NCBI RefSeq assembly: GCF_001905665.1
Contig: NZ_LIVX01000002.1
Coordinates: 693,420-757,419 of the forward strand
Length of the DNA stretch: 64,000 bases
Origin: Streptomyces sp. CB02261
GTDB taxonomy: Bacteria; Actinomycetota; Actinomycetes; Streptomycetales; Streptomycetaceae
Reading direction: 5' to 3'
Below, piece after piece: positions 47,991-64,000 of this stretch. Position 1 is the first letter of the stretch. Every line of letters starts with the position of its first letter. The position numbers and the translations under genes are program-made. The notes below the pieces were generated by a model. The model saw only the letters and a list, made by a program, of their open reading frames with translations. It made no database searches and was not told where the DNA came from.

Positions 47991-48240
47991 CCCGAACGAC
48001 CCGGTGGCCGTCGCCCTCGAACTGGAACGGCTCCGCGGCACCCTGGAGGCCGGCTTCGCCCGCGTCGACGGCGCGCTCGCGCTCCTCGTCCAGCGCAGCG
48101 ACCAGACCGACCGGCAGCTCGCCGACCACGAGGCCCGCCTCGACGGTCTCGAACGCGCCCGCTGGCCGCTGACCAGCATCCTCGCGCTCGCCGCGAGCGC
48201 CGGGGCGCTGGTCGCGGTGTGGGAGCTGGCCGCACGGTAG
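47977..48240 (+). CDS. XhlA-like accessory lysis protein
   Basis: 87 residues from ATG at 47977 (GTG at 47971 also possible). An amphipathic coiled coil (LELERLRGTLEAGFARVDGA to DHEARLDGLERAR) is followed by one C-terminal membrane helix (LTSILALAASAGALVAVWEL). This is the layout of Bacillus XhlA, which acts with a holin. It is the last gene of the cluster, 18 bases before a terminator. Confidence 0.7.
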   Translation: MTEPDPNDPVAVALELERLRGTLEAGFARVDGALALLVQRSDQTDRQLADHEARLDGLERARWPLTSILALAASAGALVAVWELAAR

Positions 48241-48257
48241 CCCCGCCGCCGCGAACG

Positions 48258-48300
48258 CCGAAGGGCGGCCACCCCCACGGGGGTGACCGCCCTTCGGTTT
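48258..48300. terminator. Bidirectional terminator between the tailocin and rpoC
   Basis: Long hairpin (about 17 pairs, 48258-48297) followed by TTT on the plus strand. It isolates rpoBC transcription from the tail cluster. Confidence 0.85.
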
Positions 48301-48308
48301 CGCACTAC

Positions 48309-52208
<3,900 letters not shown>

Positions 52209-52308
52209 TATGCGTCAATCCCTCTCAGGGTTGTAAGGCTTGGGGTCTGATACGGGGGTCCTGGGGCCGGCGGGGGGACCGTGACTGGTCCCCCCGGCCG
52301 GACTCCCG

Positions 52309-55791
<3,483 letters not shown>

Positions 55792-55972
55792 GAGGGGGTC
55801 CTTCCGAGGGCTCGGACTCACTACGCGCGTACCGGTCCCCTGCAGCGCTTCACGGCAGACTTTTCCTGATATGACCAAAAGGCCAGTTCAGACGGGGTCG
55901 GTCCACGAAGCGGATGCGAAGGTATGCCCCTGGTGACGGGCAGGGGGCAGCTAACAGGCAGCGCAAAGGGTC

Positions 55973-56001
55973 AGTGTAGCCAAGTGGCTCACTGATGTCC
56001 A
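55973..56001 (-). promoter_or_regulatory. Predicted rpoB promoter
   Basis: TGGACA (55996-56001) and TACACT (55973-55978), 17 bases apart on the minus strand, inside the 548-base rplL-rpoB gap. The leader is about 175 bases. Nothing else but the hairpin at 56252 is seen in the gap. Confidence 0.5.
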
Positions 56002-56251
56002 GGGCGAATAATTCGCGACCCTCGTTGCTCTCAACTCCGCGCTACCTCGCGCCGTGCGGCGCACCTCGATACTGCCCGTTCGGTCGTCGATCCATGCCTC
56101 GGATACGGATCGTTGTGACGACGCGTCCTGAGAATTGCGCGCTGCGTGCGGTTCGTCAAGGCCCCCCGGTCTGCGGGGCGCACGGCGAAGATCACCATAC
56201 TCCGCTTCCGGCGGCCCTCAAGGACCCCGCCACGCCCTTCCCGGGGAACGC

Positions 56252-56287
56252 CGAAAGGCGACCACCCACAAGGGTGATCGCCTTTCG
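56252..56287 (-). terminator. rplL-rpoB attenuator hairpin
   Basis: 16-base arms (56252-56267 and 56272-56287, one mismatch), 52 bases after rplL. It is expected to stop or process most transcripts from the rplJL promoter before rpoBC, as known for this operon in other bacteria. Confidence 0.7.
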
Positions 56288-56339
56288 GTGCTCCCGCGTT
56301 ACACGGGGGCAGGAGTCAGCTCAGCGAGCCGAAACGGTC

Positions 56340-56723
56340 TTACTTGACCGTGACGGAGGCGCCGGCGGCCTTGAGGGACTCGGCAGCCTTCTCGGCGGCC
56401 TCCTTCGCGACCTTCTCGAGGACCGGCTTCGGGGTGCCGTCGACGAGGTCCTTGGCCTCCTTGAGGCCCAGGGAGGTGAGCTCGCGCACGACCTTGATGA
56501 CCTGGATCTTCTTGTCGCCGGCACCCTCGAGGATGACGTCGAACTCGTCCTGCTCGGCCTCGGCCTCGGCCGGGGCGCCACCCTGCGCCGGGCCGGCAAC
56601 GGCGACGGCCGCGGCGGCGGTGACGTCGAACTTGTCCTCGAAGGCCTTCACGAACTCGGAGAGCTCGATGAGGGTCATCTCCTCGAACTGGGCGAGGAGG
56701 TCGTCCTGAGAGAGCTTCGCCAT
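56340..56723 (-). CDS. rplL: 50S ribosomal protein L7/L12
   Basis: 127 residues ([20 protein letters not shown]), with the flexible Ala/Gly hinge and a C-terminal domain with [20 protein letters not shown]. Its copies form the stalk that recruits translation factors. ATG at 56723 preferred to one six codons earlier. Confidence 0.98.
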   Translation of the reverse strand: MAKLSQDDLLAQFEEMTLIELSEFVKAFEDKFDVTAAAAVAVAGPAQGGAPAEAEAEQDEFDVILEGAGDKKIQVIKVVRELTSLGLKEAKDLVDGTPKPVLEKVAKEAAEKAAESLKAAGASVTVK

Positions 56724-56833
56724 GATGGGCGATCCTTCCACTAATTCGGCAGGTGCCGGATGTATGTAGAGGCGGGCGTAACGGCCCGCTGTGACCCGCG
56801 CACTAGGCGGCGCGGATCAGTGCGCGAGCCGAA

Positions 56834-57364
56834 TTACTCGGCACCGCCCTGCTCGGCGAGCTTGACGCGAAGCGCCTCCGCGGTGCGGACGAACTTCGAC
56901 GGCAGCGCCTGGAAGAGCGAGGCAGCCTGAGACTGCTTGCCCTTGAACGCGCCGGCCAGCTTGCTGAGCAGAACCTCGCGGGACTCGAGGTCCGCGAGCT
57001 TCTTGATCTCATCGGCGGAGAGCGCCTTGCCATCAAGGACACCGCCCTTGATGATGAGATTCGGGTTCTCCTTGGCGAAGTCACGCAGGCTCTTCGCCGA
57101 CTCCACCGGGTCACCGGTGATGAAGGCGACCGCGGTCGGACCAGCGAAGTGCTCGTCCAGCGCGGTGATCCCGGCCTGGTTGGCCGCAATCTTGGTCAGC
57201 GTGTTCTTCACCACGGCGTACTGGGCGTTCTCACCGAGCGAACGACGCAGCGTCTTGAGCTGCGCGACGGTGAGACCCCGGTACTCGGTCAGCACAGCGG
57301 CGTTCGAGCTGCGGAACTGGTCCTCAAGCTCGGCTACCGCGGCAGCCTTGTCGGGCCTTGCCAT
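56834..57364 (-). CDS. rplJ: 50S ribosomal protein L10
   Basis: 176 residues ([20 protein letters not shown]). L10 anchors L7/L12 dimers through its C-terminal helix. [16 protein letters not shown] and KNTLTKIAA are diagnostic. A long in-frame upstream extension is in the leader and is rejected. Confidence 0.98.
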   Translation of the reverse strand: MARPDKAAAVAELEDQFRSSNAAVLTEYRGLTVAQLKTLRRSLGENAQYAVVKNTLTKIAANQAGITALDEHFAGPTAVAFITGDPVESAKSLRDFAKENPNLIIKGGVLDGKALSADEIKKLADLESREVLLSKLAGAFKGKQSQAASLFQALPSKFVRTAEALRVKLAEQGGAE

Positions 57365-57575
57365 AGAGCGTCGGCCTCCTTCCGGGTGATGAGGACCGCT
57401 CAGAAGGGGCTGACAAAACAAAACGCCCCGGCGCAGGCGCTCGGGGCTCAGCTCAACCGCATCACGAAGATCCGGGAACTCATCCACAATCACCTGCGCG
57501 GGTCGTTCGCGTCTCAGCGAATCCTTCGGCCACCGCACCCTGGGGGCGCAGTAACGACCAGCGGTCTTTGGCTTC
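57365..57575 (-). promoter_or_regulatory. L10 leader of the rplJL operon
   Basis: About 210 untranslated bases between the promoter and rplJ. L10-L7/L12 leaders of bacteria bind the L10-L12 complex and repress translation; the stem GCCCCGAGC...GGGGCG near 57422-57450 and conserved-looking AAAGACCGCTGG (near 57560-57571) support this. I cannot fold it here. Confidence 0.5.
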
Positions 57576-57581
57576 TCCGAA

Positions 57582-57610
57582 AGAGTACGCGACCGGGTCG
57601 GCAGGGGCAA
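57582..57610 (-). promoter_or_regulatory. Predicted rplJL promoter
   Basis: TTGCCC (57605-57610) and TACTCT (57582-57587), 17 bases apart on the minus strand, directly before the L10 leader. Confidence 0.5.
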
Positions 57611-57652
57611 ATCGGCCCCTCATGAGGCTCGGACGCCCTCCTGAGCCGAAGA

Positions 57653-57691
57653 AGCCGGCCCCCACACCCGGGAAGGGTGTGGGGGCCGGCT
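57653..57691 (-). terminator. Terminator after rplA
   Basis: Perfect 17-bp arms (57653-57669 and 57675-57691) with a five-base loop, 25 bases after the rplA stop. It separates rplKA from rplJL. Confidence 0.8.
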
Positions 57692-57716
57692 GACCACTCA
57701 GTGAGCCTCAGAGAGC

Positions 57717-58445
57717 TCAGACCGCGGCCGGGTCCTCCTCGACGAGGAGGTTGCGGGTGCGGTTGGAGTCCAGCGGGATGCCGGGGCCCATCGTCGTCGT
57801 GAGGGTCGCCTTCTTGATGTAGCGGCCCTTGGCGGCGGACGGCTTCAGACGGAGGATCTCCTCCAGCGCCGCGGCGTAGTTCTCGACCAGCTTCGTCTCG
57901 TCGAAGGAGACCTTGCCGATGATGAAGTGCAGGTTCGAGTGCTTGTCGACGCGGAACTCGATCTTGCCGCCCTTGATGTCGTTGACAGCCTTCGCGACAT
58001 CGGGGGTGACGGTGCCGACCTTGGGGTTCGGCATGAGACCACGCGGGCCGAGGACGCGGCCGAGGCGGCCGACCTTGCCCATGAGGTCCGGGGTGGCCAC
58101 CACGGCGTCGAACTCGTTCAGGCGGTTGCCCTTGGAGATCTCGTCGATGAGCTCGTCGGAGCCGACGATGTCGGCGCCGGCGGCGATCGCGGCCTCGGCA
58201 CGGTCACCGGTCGCGAAGACCAGGACCCGGGCGGTCTTACCGGTGCCGTGCGGGAGGTTCACGGTGCCGCGGACCATCTGGTCGGCCTTGCGCGGGTCGA
58301 CACCCAGGCGGAAGGCGACCTCGACGGTGCCGTCGAACTTCGTGGTGGCGGTGTCCTTCGCGAGACGGACGGCCTCGAGAGGAGCGTAGTTCCGCTCGCG
58401 GTCGATCTTGGCGTCCGCGCTGCGGAGAGCCTTGCTGCGCTTCAC
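57717..58445 (-). CDS. rplA: 50S ribosomal protein L1
   Basis: 242 residues. [20 protein letters not shown] and [19 protein letters not shown] are L1 signatures. L1 forms the mobile stalk that ejects deacylated tRNA and represses rplKA in many bacteria. It follows rplK by 78 bases. Confidence 0.98.
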   Translation of the reverse strand: MKRSKALRSADAKIDRERNYAPLEAVRLAKDTATTKFDGTVEVAFRLGVDPRKADQMVRGTVNLPHGTGKTARVLVFATGDRAEAAIAAGADIVGSDELIDEISKGNRLNEFDAVVATPDLMGKVGRLGRVLGPRGLMPNPKVGTVTPDVAKAVNDIKGGKIEFRVDKHSNLHFIIGKVSFDETKLVENYAAALEEILRLKPSAAKGRYIKKATLTTTMGPGIPLDSNRTRNLLVEEDPAAV

Positions 58446-58523
58446 TGCTTCTCCTGTTGGTTCAGGTATGGAGTCGTGGTGCGGGCCGCGCCGGCCCTAC
58501 CACTGTGGTCAGACGGGGGCTGA

Positions 58524-58958
58524 TCAGCCCTCGACCGTGATGCCCATGGAGCGGGCGGTGCCAGCGATGATCTTGGACGCGGCGTCCAGGTCGTTGGCGT
58601 TCAGGTCGGGGAGCTTGACCGTGGCGATCTCGCGGACCTGGGCGGCCGTGAGCTTGGCGACCTTGGTCTTGTGCGGCTCGCCGGAGCCCTTGTCCACACC
58701 CGCGGCCTTGAGGATCAGCTTGGCGGCCGGCGGAGTCTTCGTGATGAAGGTGAAGGAACGGTCCTCGTAGACCGTGATCTCCACCGGCACGACCATGCCA
58801 CGCTGCGACTCGGTCGCGGCGTTGTAGGCCTTGCAGAACTCCATGATGTTGACGCCGTGCTGACCGAGCGCGGGGCCGACCGGCGGGGCCGGGTTCGCCG
58901 CACCGGCGTTGATCTGGAGCTTGATAAGCCCCGTGACCTTCTTCTTCTTGGGAGGCAT
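58524..58958 (-). CDS. rplK: 50S ribosomal protein L11
   Basis: 144 residues ([20 protein letters not shown]). The Pro-rich hinge and the C-terminal rRNA-binding domain are intact. L11 is the thiostrepton site component and is needed for stringent activation of RelA. Initial part of a two-gene operon. Confidence 0.98.
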
Positions 58959-59053
58959 TGCTCTCTCCGGGTCCTAGTGAGAGTGTTCAGCCCGCCATCC
59001 GGTCATCCGGATGGAGGCATACCGCACAACGATAACGGGTATAGACGCGCGGC

Positions 59054-59099
59054 TAAAAACCGAGCAGGTCAGAGCGGCTGTGAGAGCCACTCTGACCTG
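59054..59099 (-). terminator. Terminator after nusG
   Basis: 15-bp arms (59065-59079 and 59085-59099, one G-T pair) followed by TTTTT on the minus strand (59055-59059). It ends the secE-nusG transcript. Confidence 0.85.
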
Positions 59100-59116
59100 G
59101 TCGGAAACCTATGAGA

Positions 59117-60010
59117 TCAGTTCTTCTGGATCTGGTCGAAGCTGAGCTCGACCGGGGTCTCGCGACCGAAGATCTCGACGAGGCCCTTGACCTTCTTCGA
59201 GTCGGGGTTGATCTCGTTGATCGTGGCCTGGAGGGTCGCGAAGGGACCGTCCGTGACCGTGACCGAGTCGCCGACCTCGAAGTCCAGCACCTGGACCTCC
59301 AGCTTGCGGGCCGGAGCCGGCTTGCCCTCGGCCTCGGCGGCCTCGCGGGCGGCCTTCTCCTCGGCCTCCGGGGCGAGCATCTTGACGATCTCGTCCAGGG
59401 TCAGCGGGTACGGGTCGTAGGCGTTGCCCACGAAGCCGGTGACGCCGGGGGTGTTGCGGACGACGCCCCAGGACTCGTTCGTCAGGTCCATGCGGACGAG
59501 CACGTAGCCGGGAAGCTTGTTCTGCTTGACGTTCTTCCGCTCGCCGCCCTTGATCTGGACGATCTCTTCCTCGGGGACCTCGGCCTGGTAGATGAAGTCC
59601 TCGACGTTGAGCGAGACGGCGCGCTGCTCCAGGTTCGCCTTCACGCGCTTCTCGTAGCCCGCGTAGGTGTGGATGACGTACCACTCGCCGGGGAGGGTGC
59701 GCAGCTCCTCGCGGAGCGCGGCGACCGGGTCGACCGGGGCGGCCGGCTCGGCCTCCTCGTCGGTCTCTTCCTCGGCGGCCTCGACCTCGGCGGTCTCGAC
59801 GGTCTCGTCCTCGTCACCCTCGGCGGCGTCGACGTCCTCGTCGGTCTCCTGCTCGTCCTCGTCCTCGACGTGGAGAGCGGCTTCCTCGGCGGCCTCGCCG
59901 GCAGCGTCGTCAGCAGCGTCGGCCTGGTCCTCGTCGGCGGCCTCGACGATGTCCAGCTCGTCCTCGACGGACTCGGACTCGAAGGCGTCGTTCAGGTTCG
60001 CGTCAGACAC
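59117..60010 (-). CDS. nusG: Transcription elongation factor NusG
   Basis: 297 residues. The first 105 or so are Glu/Asp/Ala-rich and likely disordered; E. coli NusG lacks this and has about 181 residues. The NGN domain starts near [20 protein letters not shown], and the KOW domain is [20 protein letters not shown]. NusG couples RNA polymerase to Rho or to the ribosome via S10. It follows secE by 44 bases. Confidence 0.97.
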   Translation of the reverse strand: MSDANLNDAFESESVEDELDIVEAADEDQADAADDAAGEAAEEAALHVEDEDEQETDEDVDAAEGDEDETVETAEVEAAEEETDEEAEPAAPVDPVAALREELRTLPGEWYVIHTYAGYEKRVKANLEQRAVSLNVEDFIYQAEVPEEEIVQIKGGERKNVKQNKLPGYVLVRMDLTNESWGVVRNTPGVTGFVGNAYDPYPLTLDEIVKMLAPEAEEKAAREAAEAEGKPAPARKLEVQVLDFEVGDSVTVTDGPFATLQATINEINPDSKKVKGLVEIFGRETPVELSFDQIQKN

Positions 60011-60054
60011 GGTGGCTGCTTCTTCCTGCGATACAGATGGGGTGGAACAAAAAG

Positions 60055-60336
60055 TCAGCCGAAGACGTACTTGACTGCTTCCTGGAAGCCATAGTCAATC
60101 ACGGTGACAAGGCCGATCATGATGACGACGAAGATGATCACCACAGTGGTGTACGTCGAAAGCTGGCTGCGCGTGGGCCAGACGACCTTGCGGAGCTCGG
60201 CGACGATCTGGCGGTAGAAGAGCGCGAGACGGCCCAGGGGGCCCTTCTTTCCGCGCTTGCCACCCTTGCGGGACTTCTTCTTCTCGGCCTCGTCATCGGC
60301 ATCAGGCATGTCGATGGAGCCTACGGCGTCCGTCAC
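60055..60336 (-). CDS. secE: Protein translocase subunit SecE
   Basis: 93 residues from GTG at 60336. A basic N-terminal arm ([15 protein letters not shown]) precedes the conserved amphipathic [12 protein letters not shown] and one membrane helix, the single-helix Gram-positive form. SecE clamps SecY. The common secE-nusG pair. Confidence 0.97.
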   Translation of the reverse strand: MTDAVGSIDMPDADDEAEKKKSRKGGKRGKKGPLGRLALFYRQIVAELRKVVWPTRSQLSTYTTVVIIFVVIMIGLVTVIDYGFQEAVKYVFG

Positions 60337-60439
60337 GATCTCTCACCTGATTCCGGGTCGGCCGTGCCGCGCCCGGGTGGAGCCGCACGGCGGTGCAATG
60401 AAGTACGTACATGCGCACAACACCTGGCGGTGTGTGTAG

Positions 60440-60512
60440 CAGGGCCGGAGGGACTTGAACCCCCAACCGCCGGTTTTGGAGACCGGTGCTCTACCAATTG
60501 AGCTACGACCCT
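60440..60512 (-). tRNA. trpT: tRNA-Trp (CCA anticodon)
   Basis: 73-base tRNA. Acceptor arms AGGGTCG/CGGCCCT pair, the anticodon loop CTCCAAA holds CCA, the T-arm GGGGGTTCAAGTCCC is normal, and the discriminator base is G, as expected for tRNA-Trp. CCA is not encoded. It precedes secE by 103 bases. Upstream on the minus strand TAGGTT (60527-60532) is a good -10 box. Confidence 0.95.
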
Positions 60513-60718
60513 TTGTTGGTGTCCCCAACCTACCGCATCGTGAGATGTGGTCGGTGCGGGCCAACGAGCAGTGAGCATACGTGGTCAGAGGCCCCCGCGT
60601 CGAACAGAAACCACGAGCGACCTGCCGTCGGACGCGCGTACGACCGGGAATGACCGTTCCTGTCCGGTCCGTGAAACCTGTGTGTCGGGCCCTGAAGCGG
60701 TCTGGGACGATGGGCCGT

Positions 60719-61945
60719 ATGAGCGCTGCTACCCCTCCCACCGAGCGTCGGGTCTCCGCCCGGATCGGTGCGATCTCCGAGTCCGCCACCCTCGCCGTCG
60801 ACGCCAAGGCCAAGGCTCTCAAGGCCGCCGGGCGCCCGGTGATCGGTTTCGGCGCGGGTGAGCCCGACTTCCCGACCCCGGACTACATCGTCGACGCGGC
60901 CGTCGAGGCCTGCAAGAACCCGAAGTTCCACCGCTACACCCCCGCCGGCGGACTGCCCGAGCTGAAGGCCGCCATCGCCGCCAAGACCCTGCGTGACTCC
61001 GGCTACGAGGTCGACGCCTCCCAGGTCCTGGTGACCAACGGCGGCAAGCAGGCGATCTACGAGGCCTTCGCCGCGATCCTCGACCCGGGCGACGAGGTCA
61101 TCGTCCCGGCGCCGTACTGGACGACCTACCCCGAGTCGATCCGCCTCGCCGGCGGTGTCCCGGTGGAGGTCGTGGCCGACGAGACCACCGGCTACCGGGT
61201 CTCGGTGGAGCAGCTGGAGGCCGCCCGCACGGAGCGGACCAAGGTCGTCCTCTTCGTCTCCCCGTCGAACCCGACCGGCGCCGTCTACAGCGAGGCCGAG
61301 ACCGAGGCGATCGGCCGCTGGGCCGTCGAGCACGGTCTGTGGGTGCTGACGGACGAGATCTACGAGCACCTGGTGTACGGCGACGCGTCCGCGGTCTCGC
61401 TGCCGTCGGTGATGCCGGAGCTGCGCGACAAGTGCATCGTCGTCAACGGCGTCGCCAAGACGTACGCGATGACCGGCTGGCGCGTGGGGTGGATCATCGG
61501 CCCGAAGGACGTGGTGAAGGCCGCGACCAACCTGCAGTCGCACGCCACCTCGAACGTGAGCAACGTGGCGCAGATGGCCGCGCTCGCCGCCGTGTCGGGC
61601 AACCTGGACGCGGTCGCCGAGATGGGCCGCGCCTTCGACCGGCGCCGTCAGACGATCGTGCGGATGCTCAACGAGATCGAGGGCGTGCTGTGCCCGACTC
61701 CGGAGGGCGCGTTCTACGTGTACCCCTCGGTGAAGGCGCTGCTCGGCAAGGAGATCCGCGGCAAGCGCCCGCAGACCTCGGTCGAGCTCGCGGCCCTGAT
61801 CCTGGACGAGGCCGAGGTCGCGGTCGTCCCGGGCGAGGCCTTCGGCACGCCGGGCTACCTGCGTCTGTCGTACGCGCTGGGCGACGAGGACCTGGTGGAG
61901 GGCGTCTCGCGCATGCAGAAGCTCCTCGCCGAGGCCACCGACTGA
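60719..61945 (+). CDS. Pyridoxal-phosphate aspartate-type aminotransferase
   Basis: 408 residues of the class I fold. [31 protein letters not shown], the [12 protein letters not shown] region and the PLP Lys in [16 protein letters not shown] (about residue 247) are clear. It resembles AspC/AspB of Streptomyces, transferring amino groups between aspartate and 2-oxoglutarate; exact substrate unproved. No good Shine-Dalgarno box, so the message may be leaderless; ATG at 60710 is an alternative. Confidence 0.92.
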   Translation: MSAATPPTERRVSARIGAISESATLAVDAKAKALKAAGRPVIGFGAGEPDFPTPDYIVDAAVEACKNPKFHRYTPAGGLPELKAAIAAKTLRDSGYEVDASQVLVTNGGKQAIYEAFAAILDPGDEVIVPAPYWTTYPESIRLAGGVPVEVVADETTGYRVSVEQLEAARTERTKVVLFVSPSNPTGAVYSEAETEAIGRWAVEHGLWVLTDEIYEHLVYGDASAVSLPSVMPELRDKCIVVNGVAKTYAMTGWRVGWIIGPKDVVKAATNLQSHATSNVSNVAQMAALAAVSGNLDAVAEMGRAFDRRRQTIVRMLNEIEGVLCPTPEGAFYVYPSVKALLGKEIRGKRPQTSVELAALILDEAEVAVVPGEAFGTPGYLRLSYALGDEDLVEGVSRMQKLLAEATD

Positions 61946-61969
61946 GCCAGTCGCCGCATTCGGTAACCG

Positions 61970-62004
61970 CGGGCCCCGGTTCTTCGGAACCGGGGCCCGT
62001 TTTT
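61970..62004 (+). terminator. Intrinsic terminator after the aminotransferase
   Basis: 13-bp arms (61970-61982 and 61987-61999) with a TTCG loop and TTTTT, a classical Rho-independent terminator. Confidence 0.92.
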
Positions 62005-62073
62005 GCGTTCTAGCAAGGTCCCGATCGGGGAAACGGGGTGTTCTGCTCCGTTCGGGTGCGGCAGGATCGATCG

Positions 62074-63096
62074 ATGGAGCACGAACACCGCGACATCAGC
62101 CTGCTTCCCAAGGCCCATCTGCATCTGCACTTCACGGGATCGATGCGGCCCACGACGCTCATCGAGCTGGCCGACAAGTACGGCGTCCACCTTCCCGACG
62201 CGCTGAGCAGCGGTACGCCTCCCAAGCTGCGGGCGACCGACGAGCGCGGCTGGTTCCGCTTCCAGCGGCTCTACGACATCGCCCGTTCCTGTCTGCGGGC
62301 GCCCGAGGACATCCAGCGGCTGGTGCGCGAGGCGGCCGAGGAGGACGTCAGGGACGGTTCGGGGTGGCTGGAGATCCAGGTCGACCCCACCTCGTACGCG
62401 CCGCACCTCGGCGGGCTCATCCCGGCCCTGGAGGTCATCCTCGACGCGGTCGACGCGGCCTCGCGGGAGACCGGGCTCGGGATGCGGGTGCTCGTCGCGG
62501 CGAACCGGATGAAGCACCCCCTGGAGGCGCGGACGCTGGCCCGGCTCGCGGTGCGGTTCGCGGACCGGGGCGTGGTGGGCTTCGGGCTCTCCAACGACGA
62601 GCGGCGGGGCATGGCCCGGGACTTCGACCGGGCCTTCGCCATCGCGCGGGACGGCGGTCTCCTCGCGGCCCCGCACGGCGGCGAGCTGACGGGCCCCGCG
62701 TCCGTACGCGACTGCCTGGACGATCTGCGGGCGACCCGGGTCGGGCACGGGGTGCGGTCGGCTGAGGACCCCCGGCTGCTGCGCAAGCTCGCGGAGCGGG
62801 GCGTGACCTGTGAGGTCTGCCCGGCGTCCAACGTGGCGCTCGGGGTGTACGAGAAGCACGAGGACGTACCGCTGCGGACCCTCTTCGACGCGGGGGTGCC
62901 GATGGCGCTGGGCGCGGACGACCCGCTGCTCTTCGGCGCGCGGCTGGCGGAGCAGTACGAGATCGCTCGCCGGCACCACGGGTTCACGGACGCGGAGCTG
63001 GCGGAGCTGGCACGGCAGTCGGTGCGGGGCTCGGCGGCCCCCGAGGGCGTGCGGACGAAGCTGCTCGCGGGGATCGACGACTGGATCGCCGACTGA
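62074..63096 (+). CDS. add: Adenosine deaminase
   Basis: 340 residues. KAHLHLHFTGSM gives the HxH zinc ligands (His15, His17); APHGGELTGP, GHGVRSAEDP, the SNVALGV loop and GADDPLLF complete the site. It hydrolyses adenosine to inosine in purine salvage; Streptomyces encode several paralogues, so substrate range is uncertain. ATG at 62074 with AGGA upstream. Confidence 0.9.
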   Translation: MEHEHRDISLLPKAHLHLHFTGSMRPTTLIELADKYGVHLPDALSSGTPPKLRATDERGWFRFQRLYDIARSCLRAPEDIQRLVREAAEEDVRDGSGWLEIQVDPTSYAPHLGGLIPALEVILDAVDAASRETGLGMRVLVAANRMKHPLEARTLARLAVRFADRGVVGFGLSNDERRGMARDFDRAFAIARDGGLLAAPHGGELTGPASVRDCLDDLRATRVGHGVRSAEDPRLLRKLAERGVTCEVCPASNVALGVYEKHEDVPLRTLFDAGVPMALGADDPLLFGARLAEQYEIARRHHGFTDAELAELARQSVRGSAAPEGVRTKLLAGIDDWIAD

Positions 63097-63128
63097 CCCT
63101 CGGGGCGGCGGGGGCCGGGGGGGGCGTA

Positions 63129-64000
63129 CTAGAGCGCGACGCCCACGGTCACCGGCTCGTTCACCAGGGTGATCCCGAAGGCGTCCCGGACCCCGGCCAC
63201 GACCTCGCGGGCGAGCGCGAGCAGGTCCTCGGTGGTCGCCTCGCCCCGGTTGGTGAGGGCGAGCGTGTGCTTGGTGGAGATCCGCGCCGGCCCGGAGCCG
63301 TACCCCTTGGTGAACCCGGCCCTGTCGATCAGCCAGGCGGCGGAGGTCTTGGTGCGCCCGTCGCCCGCGGGGAAGGCCGGCGGGGTGACGTCCGCGCCGA
63401 GCCGCTCGGCCACGCGTGCGCGGAAGACGGCGTACTCCTCGTCCGTGAGGATCGGGTTGGTGAAGAACGACCCGGCGGACCAGGTGTCGTGGTCCTCGGG
63501 GTCCAGGACCATGCCCTTGCCGGCGCGCAGCCGCAGGACAGTCTCGCGGGCCTGCACGAGCGGCACCCGGTCCCCCGCCTCGACGCCGAGGGCGCGGGCG
63601 GTCTCCGGGTACTTGACGGGCGCGGACAGGCCGTCGGCGTCCTCGAGAGCGAAGCGGACCCGCAGCACCACGTACCGCTCGGGGTGTTCCTTGAAGAGGC
63701 TGTGGCGGTACGAGAAGGCGCACTCGGCGTTGGTGAGGGTGACCGTCTCCTCGGCGCGCCGGTCGTAGGCGACGACCTCGGTGACGGTGGCGGAGACGTC
63801 CTGCCCGTAGGCGCCGACGTTCTGGATCGGGGTCGCGCCGGCGGAGCCGGGGATGCCTGCGAGGCACTCGATCCCGGCGAGCCCGGCCTCGACGGTGCGG
63901 GCCACGGCGTCGGTCCAGACCTCGCCCGCGGCGAGCTCCAGCCGGGTCCCGTCGAGGGAGAAGCCGGTGGTGGCGACGCGCAGCGCGGTGCCGTCGAAGC
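63129..64000 (-). CDS. murB: UDP-N-acetylenolpyruvoylglucosamine reductase (partial)
   Basis: C-terminal about 290 residues; the start is beyond the right edge. GIPGSAGATPIQNVGAYGQD binds FAD and substrate, AFSYRHSLFK and SAGSFFTNPI (with the catalytic Ser) mark the type I-like enzyme. MurB makes UDP-MurNAc for peptidoglycan. The frame stays open to 64000. It converges with add. Confidence 0.93.
   Translation of the reverse strand, partial: FDGTALRVATTGFSLDGTRLELAAGEVWTDAVARTVEAGLAGIECLAGIPGSAGATPIQNVGAYGQDVSATVTEVVAYDRRAEETVTLTNAECAFSYRHSLFKEHPERYVVLRVRFALEDADGLSAPVKYPETARALGVEAGDRVPLVQARETVLRLRAGKGMVLDPEDHDTWSAGSFFTNPILTDEEYAVFRARVAERLGADVTPPAFPAGDGRTKTSAAWLIDRAGFTKGYGSGPARISTKHTLALTNRGEATTEDLLALAREVVAGVRDAFGITLVNEPVTVGVAL

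Noticed and set aside
29600..48240. Contractile injection system or R-type tailocin
   Set aside because: No sheath, baseplate wedge, spike or AAA+ ATPase gene. The tube, chaperone, Dit and tape-measure order is siphovirus-like.
29600..48240. Intact prophage
   Set aside because: No integrase, excision site, replication, terminase, portal or capsid gene is seen, and no flanking direct repeat was found by eye at rpsL or rpoC.

Overview
The window is high-GC actinobacterial DNA, almost certainly Streptomyces. The evidence is the ribosomal gene order, r-proteins and RpoB that read as Streptomyces sequences, GTG and TTG starts, and a palindromic unit (4975-5036) of a type I recall from many Streptomyces genomes. 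All of the translation and transcription core is on the minus strand, so the biological order runs from high to low coordinates. | Housekeeping core, high to low: tRNA-Trp, secE, nusG, rplK, rplA (60512-57717); rplJ, rplL, rpoB, rpoC (57364-48309); the 18.6-kb insert described next; rpsL, rpsG, fusA, tuf (29295-24936); a small accessory block (ECF42-type sigma factor with its DGPF partner, and a PIG-L lipoprotein, 21076-24843); the S10, spc and alpha operons rpsJ to rplQ and truA (20627-3487); a membrane protein and an ABC-F protein; then rplM and a partial rpsI. On the right flank are an aminotransferase, an adenosine deaminase and a partial murB. | Between rpsL and rpoC (29600-48240) lies a headless siphovirus-tail cluster. 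It has an XRE regulator, a Wbl-like protein, two further small proteins (one HTH), an ATP-grasp enzyme, a tail terminator, a tail tube, tail chaperones with a likely -1 frameshift, a divergent pair of small genes around a LexA-type box, three tape-measure-like genes, a Dit-like protein, three tandem receptor-binding paralogues, a tail hub, minor tail proteins, an amidase, a holin and an XhlA-like protein. I see no capsid, portal, terminase, protease, integrase, sheath or AAA+ ATPase. The best reading is a domesticated non-contractile (F-type) tailocin with its own lysis cassette, placed between the two most conserved transcription and translation operons. | Regulation can be partly read. Two near-copies of a promoter with an overlapping inverted repeat precede the regulatory and early tail operons. 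The XRE gene's own upstream region carries related repeats. A DinR/LexA-type box precedes the tape-measure and late genes. A plausible programme is repression by the XRE protein, input from Wbl or HTH proteins, and release on DNA damage. The tail then assembles (tube, chaperone, tape measure, tip, receptor-binding proteins) and leaves by holin/amidase lysis. This is inference; no activity was measured.
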